Assembly (NCBI GenBank): GCA_029257755.1
Contig: JARIAP010000036.1
Span: 1 to 13,516, forward strand
Direction of reading: 5' to 3'
Origin: Helicobacter sp.
Lineage (GTDB): Bacteria; Campylobacterota; Campylobacteria; Campylobacterales; Helicobacteraceae
Length of the DNA: 13,516 nt
Shown here: piece by piece, positions 7,589-13,516 of the stretch
Position numbering within the stretch: position 1 is the stretch's first letter
Layout of the letters: the number at the start of each line of letters is the position of its first letter
The notes under the pieces: generated by a model
The model's input: the letters and a program-made list of their open reading frames with translations, nothing else
What the model was told of the DNA's origin: nothing
Database searches by the model: none
Position numbers and translations under genes: made by a program

Positions 7589-7603
7589 AATCTTATAAAG
7601 ATT
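7589..7603 (-). terminator. Possible terminator hairpin after lysA
   Basis: A perfect 6-bp stem AATCTT/AAGATT with a 3-base loop lies five bases after the lysA stop codon on the minus strand. It is followed only by a loosely T-rich stretch, so it would be a weak terminator. Confidence 0.3.
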
Positions 7604-7608
7604 TTATT

Positions 7609-8955
7609 TTAATAAATATCATTATTTCTTATACATTCCATTTCATCTTTAATGCTTGTTTCAAAATCTTCTCGATTTTTTATAATATATGCTTTATTAT
7701 TATGAATTGCTATTTCTGCGGCTCTCATGCGAGAATTATAGTTGTTAGACATACTATATCCATACGCACCAGCACTCTCAATTAGCAATAAATCCCCACT
7801 TTCACACTTTGGTAATTGTATATCTTTTCCTAGATAATCCCCGCTTTCACAAATAGGACCAACTACATCACATTTTATAATATCAGATTCAATCTTAGAA
7901 TTTCCTAAATAAGATATATTGTGGTAAGCATTATATAAACTTGGTCGTAAAAGATCGTTCATGGCACAATCAACAATAACAAACCTTTTTTTGCTTGTAT
8001 TTTTTTCTCCTATTACTTTTGTTAGTAATGCACCGCTATTTCCAACTATGAATCTACCGGGTTCGCAAATTGTAGTTAAATCAAGTGAATCTATTTTTCT
8101 TATAATATTAGAAATATAATTATTTATATTAAATGATTCTTCGTTGTTATATGATATACCAAAACCGCCCCCAATATCAAAAAACTTTAATGGTATTTTT
8201 AATGCTTGTAGGCTCTTTGCAAGACTTAAAATCTTTTCTGTAGATTCTAATAATGGCTTTTCATCAAGTATTTGAGAGCCTATGTGATAATGTATGCCAA
8301 CAGGATTTAAAAATATACTTTTATTAGCATATAAATATAGTTTTTTAGCACTATCAATGTCTAAACCAAATTTATTTTCGTGTAATCCAGTGGAAATATA
8401 TGGATGAGTTTTAGCATCAACATCTGGATTAACGCGTATTGAAATGCGTGTTTGATATTGAATATCTTCTGGTATATGTTGGTTTAGTGAATCTGTAATG
8501 TTTTTTTTAGATTCTATTTTATATTTTTTTTTAGATTTGTTTGATATTTTATCTCCATATAACTCTTTAGTTATTTTCTCTATACGCAAAAGCTCCATTT
8601 CAGATTCTACATTTATAAATAAAATACCAAGCTTTATAGCTTCAATTATCTCTTGATCTTCTTTTCCTACGCCACTAAAAATAATTTTATATGGTGGGAT
8701 ACCAGCAAGCAAAGCCCTTTTTACTTCATTTATACTAACACAATCAGCACCACTACCAAGTTTAGCTAATGTTTGTAAAATACTAAGATTTGAATTTGCT
8801 TTTAATGCGTAGCAAACAATTGATTTAAAGCCACCAAAAGAATTTTTTATAATATTGTAATTATTTTTTATAGAATCTAAATCATAAATATATAGCGGAG
8901 TTCCATATTGTTTTGCAAGTAGGCTAAAATCACAATTAACGCTAAAATGTTTCAT
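7609..8955 (-). CDS. lysA: Diaminopimelate decarboxylase with a lysine-rich insertion
   Basis: LysA removes CO2 from meso-diaminopimelate to give lysine; it is a cytoplasmic PLP enzyme with an alanine-racemase-like barrel and a beta domain. The PLP lysine lies in VCYALKANSN. Other motifs are SIRVNPDVDAKTHPYISTGL, FDIGGGFGISY, CEPGRFIVGNSG, CESGD and ESAGAYGYSMSNNYNSR. I prefer the ATG at 8955, which has GGGGA eight bases before it, over the ATG at 8970, which has none; the product is then 448 residues. That exceeds the usual 400-410, because about 40 lysine-rich residues (roughly 130-170) are inserted just before SIRVNPD. The insertion is coded partly by A8 and A9 runs. It is monocistronic and diverges from the small membrane-protein gene. 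Confidence 0.94.
   Translation of the reverse strand: MKHFSVNCDFSLLAKQYGTPLYIYDLDSIKNNYNIIKNSFGGFKSIVCYALKANSNLSILQTLAKLGSGADCVSINEVKRALLAGIPPYKIIFSGVGKEDQEIIEAIKLGILFINVESEMELLRIEKITKELYGDKISNKSKKKYKIESKKNITDSLNQHIPEDIQYQTRISIRVNPDVDAKTHPYISTGLHENKFGLDIDSAKKLYLYANKSIFLNPVGIHYHIGSQILDEKPLLESTEKILSLAKSLQALKIPLKFFDIGGGFGISYNNEESFNINNYISNIIRKIDSLDLTTICEPGRFIVGNSGALLTKVIGEKNTSKKRFVIVDCAMNDLLRPSLYNAYHNISYLGNSKIESDIIKCDVVGPICESGDYLGKDIQLPKCESGDLLLIESAGAYGYSMSNNYNSRMRAAEIAIHNNKAYIIKNREDFETSIKDEMECIRNNDIY
8501..8532 (-). repeat. A8 and A9 runs in an imperfect direct repeat inside lysA
   Basis: On the coding strand an A9 run (8532-8524) and an A8 run (8508-8501) each follow a similar TCT context, giving the repeated peptide pattern SKKKYK and ESKKN. 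The runs sit in the LysA insertion. They may have arisen by slippage or local duplication, and a change of one base would shift the lysA frame. Confidence 0.6.
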
Positions 8956-8998
8956 ATATATTTTCCCCATTGATTAAAAATGCTTAGAAAGAATGACT

Positions 8999-9004
8999 AT
9001 TCTA
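8999..9004 (-). promoter_or_regulatory. Candidate lysA -10 box
   Basis: The minus strand carries TAGAAT (in GATAGAATAG) about 28 bases before the first lysA ATG and 43 before the preferred one. No clear -35 box is seen. The site lies in the 107-base divergent gap shared with the gene at 9078. Confidence 0.35.
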
Positions 9005-9037
9005 TCAAATAAAAATCAATTTAATATAATTTTATGT

Positions 9038-9043
9038 TAAAAT
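9038..9043 (+). promoter_or_regulatory. Extended -10 promoter of the small membrane-protein gene
   Basis: TGTTAAAAT gives an extended -10 (TG, one base, TAAAAT). The start site would be near 9050, about 28 bases ahead of the ATG, with the AAAGG ribosome binding site at 9064-9068 in the leader. Confidence 0.55.
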
Positions 9044-9077
9044 ACAGACTCTTATTTTACTATAAAGGCAAAATTAG

Positions 9078-9488
9078 ATGGAAACAAATGTAATAGTTAT
9101 AGTTGGTAGCTTTGCAGTAGTTGTAGCTCTTTTTATATTTGCACTTTTTAAGTTTGTTTTGTCAAATAAACCTAAGACGAGAGAATATGATATTGATATA
9201 AATAGTGCTTTTAGTGCAGAAACGGTTATGATGGTTTTAGATTCTAGTCAAAGCACATTAGAAGATTTACAAGAAGTGATTGATAAATTATTCGCAGAAT
9301 ATGATAATTTAGATTTAAATAAATCGCAAATAAAAAATATATTGATAGCATTGTCATTACATAGAAATGCACAGAAAGATATCATTATAGAAACACAGAA
9401 AAAATTTCAAGAAAAATACCCAGAGCTTGAAATGGAATTTGAGCGCTCAGTAAAAAAAGGATTAGATGCACGCGGTCGCATTAGATAA
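9078..9488 (+). CDS. Unrecognised small membrane-anchored protein
   Basis: I do not recognise this 136-residue protein. It has one N-terminal hydrophobic segment (about residues 4-28, from VIVIVGSFAVVVALFIF) followed by a basic stop (KPKTR at 32-36), so the remaining 100 residues probably face the cytoplasm. That part is highly charged and predicted helical: an acidic stretch (SQSTLEDLQEVIDKLF), a second one (LNKSQIKNILIALSLHRNAQK) and a KKFQEKYPELEMEFERSVKK helix, with a basic end GLDARGRIR. It has no cysteine and no catalytic motif. A proper promoter, ribosome binding site and typical codon use show it is a real gene. It diverges from lysA and stands 109 bases before the GH25 lysozyme gene, which has its own -10 box. 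A scaffold or regulatory role is possible but unsupported. Confidence 0.8.
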   Translation: METNVIVIVGSFAVVVALFIFALFKFVLSNKPKTREYDIDINSAFSAETVMMVLDSSQSTLEDLQEVIDKLFAEYDNLDLNKSQIKNILIALSLHRNAQKDIIIETQKKFQEKYPELEMEFERSVKKGLDARGRIR

Positions 9489-9555
9489 TATTTTTTATTT
9501 AACTTAACATTGTTTTAATTTTATTGTTTTATAATATTGCATAATTATTTAAAGT

Positions 9556-9561
9556 TATAAT
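9556..9561 (+). promoter_or_regulatory. Candidate -10 box of the GH25 lysozyme gene
   Basis: A perfect TATAAT lies 37 bases before the ATG at 9598. The leader contains AGGGA at 9584-9588 as a ribosome binding site. Confidence 0.45.
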
Positions 9562-9597
9562 ATTTGTGATTTGTGGAATAATTAGGGATATTTAAAA

Positions 9598-10374
9598 ATG
9601 ATATATATATTCAAGAGACTTTTTATTATATTATTTCTTGGGGGGATATTCTTTATTATACTTAATAGTGGTATTATTTGGTTTAATATGCCAAATACAA
9701 AAAAATATCCAATAAGAGGTATTGATGTATCTGCTCATCAAGGCAATATTGATTGGAATTTGATGTCAAAACAAAACTTGCATTTTGTTTTTATTAAGGC
9801 TACGGAAGGTAGCAGTTGGGTTGATAAAAAGTTTAAATATAATTTTAAATATTCAATTGAAAATGGAATGAGTGTTGGGGCATACCATTTTTTTAGTTTT
9901 GATAGTAGTGGAGAAAAACAAGCAAAAAATTTTATAGATAATGTCCCAAAATATATGAAAAATGAAAAAAGAATATGTATATTACCACCTATTATAGATT
10001 TAGAGTTTTATGGTGATAAGGCTTCTAATCCACCATCATCAGAATCTATATACAAAGAGCTTGATATTTTGCTAGATAGACTTGAAAGACATTATAACAA
10101 AAAACCAATTATATATACAACACCATCTTTCTATAAGGCGTATTTGCGTAACAAATACACAAAATATCACTTATGGATACGCTCTGTTTTTTTTGCACCA
10201 GATTCTATAATAGCAAGAATTTTTAATATGTATTTTGATAAAAATCAATGGACTTTTTGGCAATATAATCCAAAAGGTGTTTTAATTGGCTATAAAGATG
10301 GTGAAAAGTTTATAGATTTAAATGTATTTAATGGTAATTATGATAAGTTTCAAAAACTTTTTTGTAATTTATAG
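9598..10374 (+). CDS. Membrane-anchored GH25 family lysozyme (N-acetylmuramidase)
   Basis: GH25 enzymes cut the beta-1,4 bond between MurNAc and GlcNAc in peptidoglycan. The 258-residue protein has a basic start, a single hydrophobic segment (about 8-28) with no clear cleavage site, then a GH25 domain filling the rest, so it is probably a signal-anchored periplasmic enzyme. The family motifs are RGIDVSAHQGNIDW (40-53) with D43, VFIKATEG (64-71), GAYHFF (94-99), the catalytic PPIIDLEF (130-137) with D134 and E136, KKPIIYTT (168-175), FWQYN (220-224) and FIDLNVFNG (238-246). All key acidic residues are present, so it should be active. There is no holin or other phage gene nearby, which favours a cell-wall remodelling role over a phage lysin. 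The coding start contains an (AT)5 run. Confidence 0.9.
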   Translation: MIYIFKRLFIILFLGGIFFIILNSGIIWFNMPNTKKYPIRGIDVSAHQGNIDWNLMSKQNLHFVFIKATEGSSWVDKKFKYNFKYSIENGMSVGAYHFFSFDSSGEKQAKNFIDNVPKYMKNEKRICILPPIIDLEFYGDKASNPPSSESIYKELDILLDRLERHYNKKPIIYTTPSFYKAYLRNKYTKYHLWIRSVFFAPDSIIARIFNMYFDKNQWTFWQYNPKGVLIGYKDGEKFIDLNVFNGNYDKFQKLFCNL

Positions 10375-10554
10375 ACAACAAACAAATTGTTTAGTTAATT
10401 GATTTTTTATATAAATTTTATAAAATATTTTCATAATTGTTTTTTATATTTAAATTAAATATGTTATTGTCTAATTCTTAATACTATGTGAAATATAGTT
10501 TATGTTTTATTATTAATTAATTACATAAATTATATGCAGTCAATTGTTAATTTT

Positions 10555-10573
10555 TATAATTTTAATATATAAT
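10555..10573 (+). promoter_or_regulatory. Candidate promoter region of the chemoreceptor gene
   Basis: Two TATAAT boxes (10555-10560 and 10568-10573) lie 64-82 bases before the ATG at 10637. The 262-base gap between the lysozyme and chemoreceptor genes otherwise holds only AT-rich sequence. I see neither a sigma54 GG-N10-GC pair nor a clear sigma28 site. Confidence 0.3.
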
Positions 10574-10636
10574 TTACATTTTATTAAGATATTAATTGTA
10601 TTAAATAATTATAAATTATATTGTATAGGGGTTTTT

Positions 10637-12643
10637 ATGAATAGTATTAAAATAAAAGTAACTATTGTTGTTACTGCAGTTATGCTTATTGGCTTAATTG
10701 CATTAGAATCAATAAATATATTTTCTAGTAAAAATAACCTTATGGACGCAACTACAGAATCTAGAGTAAATTATGTTCAAATGGCAAGTCTTGCAACAGA
10801 TATGTTTAGTCAAGATAGAATAGATTCCTTAAATCTTATGGCAAATCATATTTTATCTTTACCAGAAGAACAAATTAATACTAGAGAAGCATTAATCAAA
10901 AATGTTGGTCCTTTGCTTTTTGGTTTTAAACTTGGTGGCTCACATTTAGCTGCATATATTGGTGTTGCTGATGGTAGCATGATTGTAAGTGATATAGAAT
11001 CTGATGCCGCAAAAATTCCATTTAGAACTTATGGTAAAGGAACAGGCAAAGTGGAAGAATATGATGCTAGAAGTAGGGGTTGGTATCAAAGTGCAATAAA
11101 AAGTAATGCAGCCATTATGACACCTGTTTATGAGGACTTTGTAAGTAAGTTAGCTACTTTTACTTTTTCTATTGCACTTGTCAAAAATGGTAAAACAATT
11201 GGTGTTTTGTCAATAGATACACCACTATCTAACTTGCAAGAACAATTTGATAAAATGCCTGCTAGAATATTTGGATTAGATTCTGAACAAGCTATTTTTG
11301 TTACATCAGATAAAACTATGCCTTTTTTAAATGCAACAGATGGAACAAAAAGATTCTATAAAAAATCTATAGAAGCTGGTAATATGAAACCTTTTGAGTA
11401 TGTATCTTCAAGTGGAGTTGATAGGCTTGGCGTATGTGATCATATAAATAAAAATAGCATAAGCTATTCTATTTGTGCTGGTGAAAATATGAATACAATA
11501 CTTGAAGGTGCAAGAAAGGGATTATCAGTTGGTATAATTGCACTTGTAGTGGTTGGTATTTTGCTTGTTGTTATAACATATTTTGTATTGAAGAGATCTT
11601 TAAAGTCAATTGATATAATACAAGATGGATTAAAATCTTTCTTTGCTTACATAAACAATCATACTCAAGATGCAAAGCTTATACAGCTTAAATCTAAAGA
11701 TGAGTTAGGATTGATGGCAGCACAAATAAATCAAGAAATTTTACAAACTCAAAAAGAACTAGAAGAAGATAGGGCTTTTATATATGAAGCATTAAGTGTT
11801 GCAAACCAAGCAAAGCATGGTAATTTCTCAAATCAAATTACAGCAAATACTTCTACTCCACAATTAAAAGAACTAAAGGAAATTATTAATGATATTTTAA
11901 GCATACTTGATAAGAATTTAACCAAAATATCCAATACGCTTAATACATATTCTAAAAATGATTATACAATGAGAACAGATACTACTGAACTTGAAGGGAA
12001 AATATTAGAAATGGCCACAAACATTAATAATCTTGGAAGCAATATAGGTCAAGTTTTAGGAGATTCAAATATTATTGCCGAACAGCTTGGAAGTAATGCG
12101 GAACAGCTATTTAGCATGGTAAAAAATCAAATTGAAACTTCTAATTATCAGGTAGATTCCTTAGCAGAAAATACAAAATCAGTTGAAAATATTAATAATT
12201 CTATGCAAAATATATCAAATTCTATGGGTGATTTAACAAGACAGGCAGATGAGATTAAATCTGTTATAAACATAATCAAAGATATAGCAGATCAAACAAA
12301 CCTATTAGCACTTAATGCGGCAATAGAAGCAGCAAGAGCAGGAGAGCATGGTAGAGGATTTGCAGTAGTTGCAGATGAAGTTAGAAGTCTTGCAGAAAGA
12401 ACAAATAAATCTCTTAGTGAAATTGAAAATAATGCAAATGCACTAATTTCATCAGTAAATGATATGTCTAGTTCTATTAAGGAGCAGACTCAAAGCATAA
12501 TTCATATTAGTGAGATTACTTCAAAACTTGAAACAATAACTCATGAAAATGCACAAATAGCAAATCAAACAGATGAAATTGCCCAAAATATGCAGTCAAT
12601 TGTGAAAAAAATCTTAGAAGATTCTAAGAAACATAAATTTTAA
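10637..12643 (+). CDS. Methyl-accepting chemotaxis protein with an amino-acid-type dCache domain
   Basis: The 668-residue receptor controls the CheA kinase from the inner membrane. Layout: TM1 (about 8-30), a periplasmic dCache domain (about 35-290), TM2 (about 296-317), HAMP (318-370), a second HAMP-like stretch (about 385-470), then the signalling helices. The hairpin contains [19 protein letters not shown] and [19 protein letters not shown] (552-589). The ligand site has Y142, R147, W149, Y150, Y165, D167 and D194, the same spacing as the amino-acid motif of PctA. The protein ends in KKHKF, with no CheR/CheB-binding pentapeptide. The start is the ATG at 10637, preceded by AGGGG; an upstream TTG would add 31 hydrophobic residues without a ribosome binding site. 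It resembles the H. pylori TlpA/TlpC type, but I cannot name the orthologue. Confidence 0.93.
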   Translation: MNSIKIKVTIVVTAVMLIGLIALESINIFSSKNNLMDATTESRVNYVQMASLATDMFSQDRIDSLNLMANHILSLPEEQINTREALIKNVGPLLFGFKLGGSHLAAYIGVADGSMIVSDIESDAAKIPFRTYGKGTGKVEEYDARSRGWYQSAIKSNAAIMTPVYEDFVSKLATFTFSIALVKNGKTIGVLSIDTPLSNLQEQFDKMPARIFGLDSEQAIFVTSDKTMPFLNATDGTKRFYKKSIEAGNMKPFEYVSSSGVDRLGVCDHINKNSISYSICAGENMNTILEGARKGLSVGIIALVVVGILLVVITYFVLKRSLKSIDIIQDGLKSFFAYINNHTQDAKLIQLKSKDELGLMAAQINQEILQTQKELEEDRAFIYEALSVANQAKHGNFSNQITANTSTPQLKELKEIINDILSILDKNLTKISNTLNTYSKNDYTMRTDTTELEGKILEMATNINNLGSNIGQVLGDSNIIAEQLGSNAEQLFSMVKNQIETSNYQVDSLAENTKSVENINNSMQNISNSMGDLTRQADEIKSVINIIKDIADQTNLLALNAAIEAARAGEHGRGFAVVADEVRSLAERTNKSLSEIENNANALISSVNDMSSSIKEQTQSIIHISEITSKLETITHENAQIANQTDEIAQNMQSIVKKILEDSKKHKF

Positions 12644-12656
12644 TATTAAAATTAGT

Positions 12657-12685
12657 AAAGTTTTTAATAAATATTAAAATACTTT
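12657..12685 (+). terminator. Candidate AT-rich terminator after the chemoreceptor gene
   Basis: AAAGTTTTTAATA pairs with TATTAAAATACTTT, giving about 13 base pairs with one bulged base and a tiny loop. It lies 14 bases after the stop codon and is followed by a T-rich stretch at 12691-12698. The stem has only two G-C pairs, so strength is uncertain. Confidence 0.4.
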
Positions 12686-12729
12686 ATATATTGTTTTTAG
12701 TTATATAAGTATTATTATTAAAATTTAGC

Positions 12730-12743
12730 TAAAATGATACAAT
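12730..12743 (+). promoter_or_regulatory. Candidate gmhA -10 region
   Basis: TAAAAT (12730-12735) and TGATACAAT (an extended -10 ending at 12743) overlap just before gmhA. The first would give a leader of about 20 bases, which leaves room for the GGAGG ribosome binding site at 12752-12756. Confidence 0.4.
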
Positions 12744-12761
12744 TAATAAACGGAGGTAGTT

Positions 12762-13340
12762 ATGCTAAATTTTATAAAGAATGAATTTAAATCTCATTTA
12801 ATAGATACGCAAAAAGCATTGGATACACTTACGCCTACTCTACTTGAAGCTGGACAAGCAATTATAAAGGCATTAAAAAATAATAAGAAAATATTAATTT
12901 GTGGAAATGGTGGTAGTGCCGCTGATAGCCAACATTTTGCAGCAGAATTAACAGGTAGATATAAAAGAGAAAGAAAAGGATTACATGCAATAGCATTAAG
13001 CACTGATACTTCTGCTATTACAGCAATTGGCAATGACTATGGATATGAATATATCTTTAGTCGTCAAGTAGAAGCTTTAATTGAAGCTGGTGATATATTG
13101 TTAGGTATTTCTACTAGTGGTAATTCACAAAATGTAATTAATGCTATAGAGGTTGCAAATAAGGCAAATTGCATTACAATGTCATTAAGCGGTAGAGATG
13201 GTGGATTAATAAAAAATCTATGTGATTACAGCATAATAGCTCCAAGCAATAATACACCACGAATACAAGAAATTCATATAATATGTATTCATATATTATG
13301 TGATATGATTGAACAAAGTTTTGTTGAATCTAAATTGTAA
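12762..13340 (+). CDS. gmhA: Phosphoheptose isomerase (sedoheptulose-7-phosphate isomerase)
   Basis: GmhA turns sedoheptulose 7-phosphate into D-glycero-D-manno-heptose 7-phosphate, the first step toward the ADP-heptose of the LPS inner core. It is a cytoplasmic SIS-domain enzyme that works as a tetramer. The 192-residue length is normal. Zinc and catalytic residues are present with E. coli spacing shifted by three: H58 and E62 in SQHFAAELTGR, and Q169 and H177 in RIQEIHIICIH. The phosphate-binding loops GNGGSAADS (48-56) and ISTSGNS (116-122) are intact. A strong GGAGG ribosome binding site precedes the ATG. No other heptose gene (hldE, hldD, gmhB) is visible beside it; the next gene runs the opposite way. 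Confidence 0.95.
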   Translation: MLNFIKNEFKSHLIDTQKALDTLTPTLLEAGQAIIKALKNNKKILICGNGGSAADSQHFAAELTGRYKRERKGLHAIALSTDTSAITAIGNDYGYEYIFSRQVEALIEAGDILLGISTSGNSQNVINAIEVANKANCITMSLSGRDGGLIKNLCDYSIIAPSNNTPRIQEIHIICIHILCDMIEQSFVESKL

Positions 13341-13392
13341 TATTTATAATCTAAGTCTAATAGCAATAAATTTTAATTATATTTAAAATATA

Positions 13393-13516
13393 TTAAAATA
13401 ACAATGATGGATCTATTTTAAATTGCAACATTTTTGCACTATCTCTACCATTATCACCACCTTTTCTTTGCATAGTAACTTTACCAATTTTTAAGCTACC
13501 TTTTGGTGAAAATACA
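13393..13516 (-). CDS. C-terminal fragment of an unidentified protein, possibly a type II restriction endonuclease
   Basis: An open minus-strand frame enters from the right edge and ends at a TAA at 13395-13393, giving the last 40 or so residues of a protein. The visible end contains SLKIGKVTMQRKGGDNG and then MLQFKIDPSLLF at the stop. An ending of the form 'QRKGGD-G-(n)-LQFKI-P' resembles, from memory, C-termini of some type II restriction endonucleases, where a basic Q-K pair sits near the active site. That recollection is not secure. The coding nature is better supported: G/C-rich codons stand out from the AT-rich flank, and the frame is open throughout. It converges on gmhA with a 52-base gap. 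Confidence 0.5.
   Translation of the reverse strand, partial: VFSPKGSLKIGKVTMQRKGGDNGRDSAKMLQFKIDPSLLF

Noticed and set aside
10544..10636. Longer chemoreceptor start at a TTG codon
   Set aside because: The added 31 residues have no ribosome binding site and would put a second hydrophobic stretch before TM1. The ATG at 10637 has AGGGG and the expected N-terminus.
9598..12643. Phage lysis cassette around the lysozyme
   Set aside because: There is no holin, spanin, integrase or structural gene; the neighbours are a small membrane protein and a chemoreceptor.
13341..13392. Stem ATTTTAA/TTAAAAT between gmhA and the right-edge gene as a terminator
   Set aside because: It is a 7-bp stem made only of A-T pairs in AT-rich DNA; such matches arise by chance too often to call.
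1..13516. CRISPR array, insertion sequence, or replication origin
   Set aside because: I found no spaced direct repeats, transposase motif, terminal inverted repeats or clustered DnaA-box pattern on reading both strands.

Overview
The window is AT-rich chromosomal DNA from an epsilonproteobacterium (Campylobacterota), most likely a Helicobacter, and probably an enterohepatic rather than a gastric species. The evidence is the ndk–DUF177–rpmF–plsX–fabH gene order (also found in H. pylori), a GT10 fucosyltransferase resembling H. pylori FucT, a GroES N-terminus close to the Helicobacter form, and TATAAT/TAAAAT extended -10 promoters without strong -35 boxes. An ACT-type threonine deaminase (ilvA), which I recall as missing from H. 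pylori, argues against a gastric species. The species call is inference.

Left part (1-2900): the start of groES runs off the left edge on the minus strand. Its upstream region holds a sigma70-type promoter, a CIRCE operator over the predicted transcription start, and farther upstream a dyad matching the spacing of the HspR operator HAIR. Next come a polytopic GT4 (WecA/MraY-like) sugar-phosphate transferase on the minus strand, a divergent ilvA, and tRNA-Ser(GGA).

Centre (3000-9000): an alpha-1,3-fucosyltransferase gene carries an in-frame run of 13 G. Gain or loss of one G brings in a stop codon at once, so it looks like a clean phase-variation switch. Convergent to it is a minus-strand operon read from 7401 to 4250: ndk, DUF177 (YceD-like), rpmF, plsX, fabH. 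It links nucleotide pools, ribosome assembly and the start of fatty acid and phospholipid synthesis. lysA follows on the same strand with its own promoter and carries an unusual lysine-rich insertion.

Right part (9000-13516): on the plus strand lie a small unrecognised membrane-anchored protein, a membrane-anchored GH25 lysozyme, a dCache chemoreceptor with a complete amino-acid-binding motif, and gmhA (first step of LPS heptose synthesis). A minus-strand C-terminal fragment, possibly a restriction endonuclease, runs off the right edge.

Many genes act on the envelope: GT4 transferase, FucT and GmhA on LPS, GH25 and LysA on peptidoglycan, PlsX and FabH on lipids. They are scattered single genes rather than one LPS locus. 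I see no CRISPR array, insertion sequence, prophage or plasmid origin. The most notable signals are the poly-G switch in fucT, the double heat-shock operator before groES, and the amino-acid signature of the chemoreceptor.
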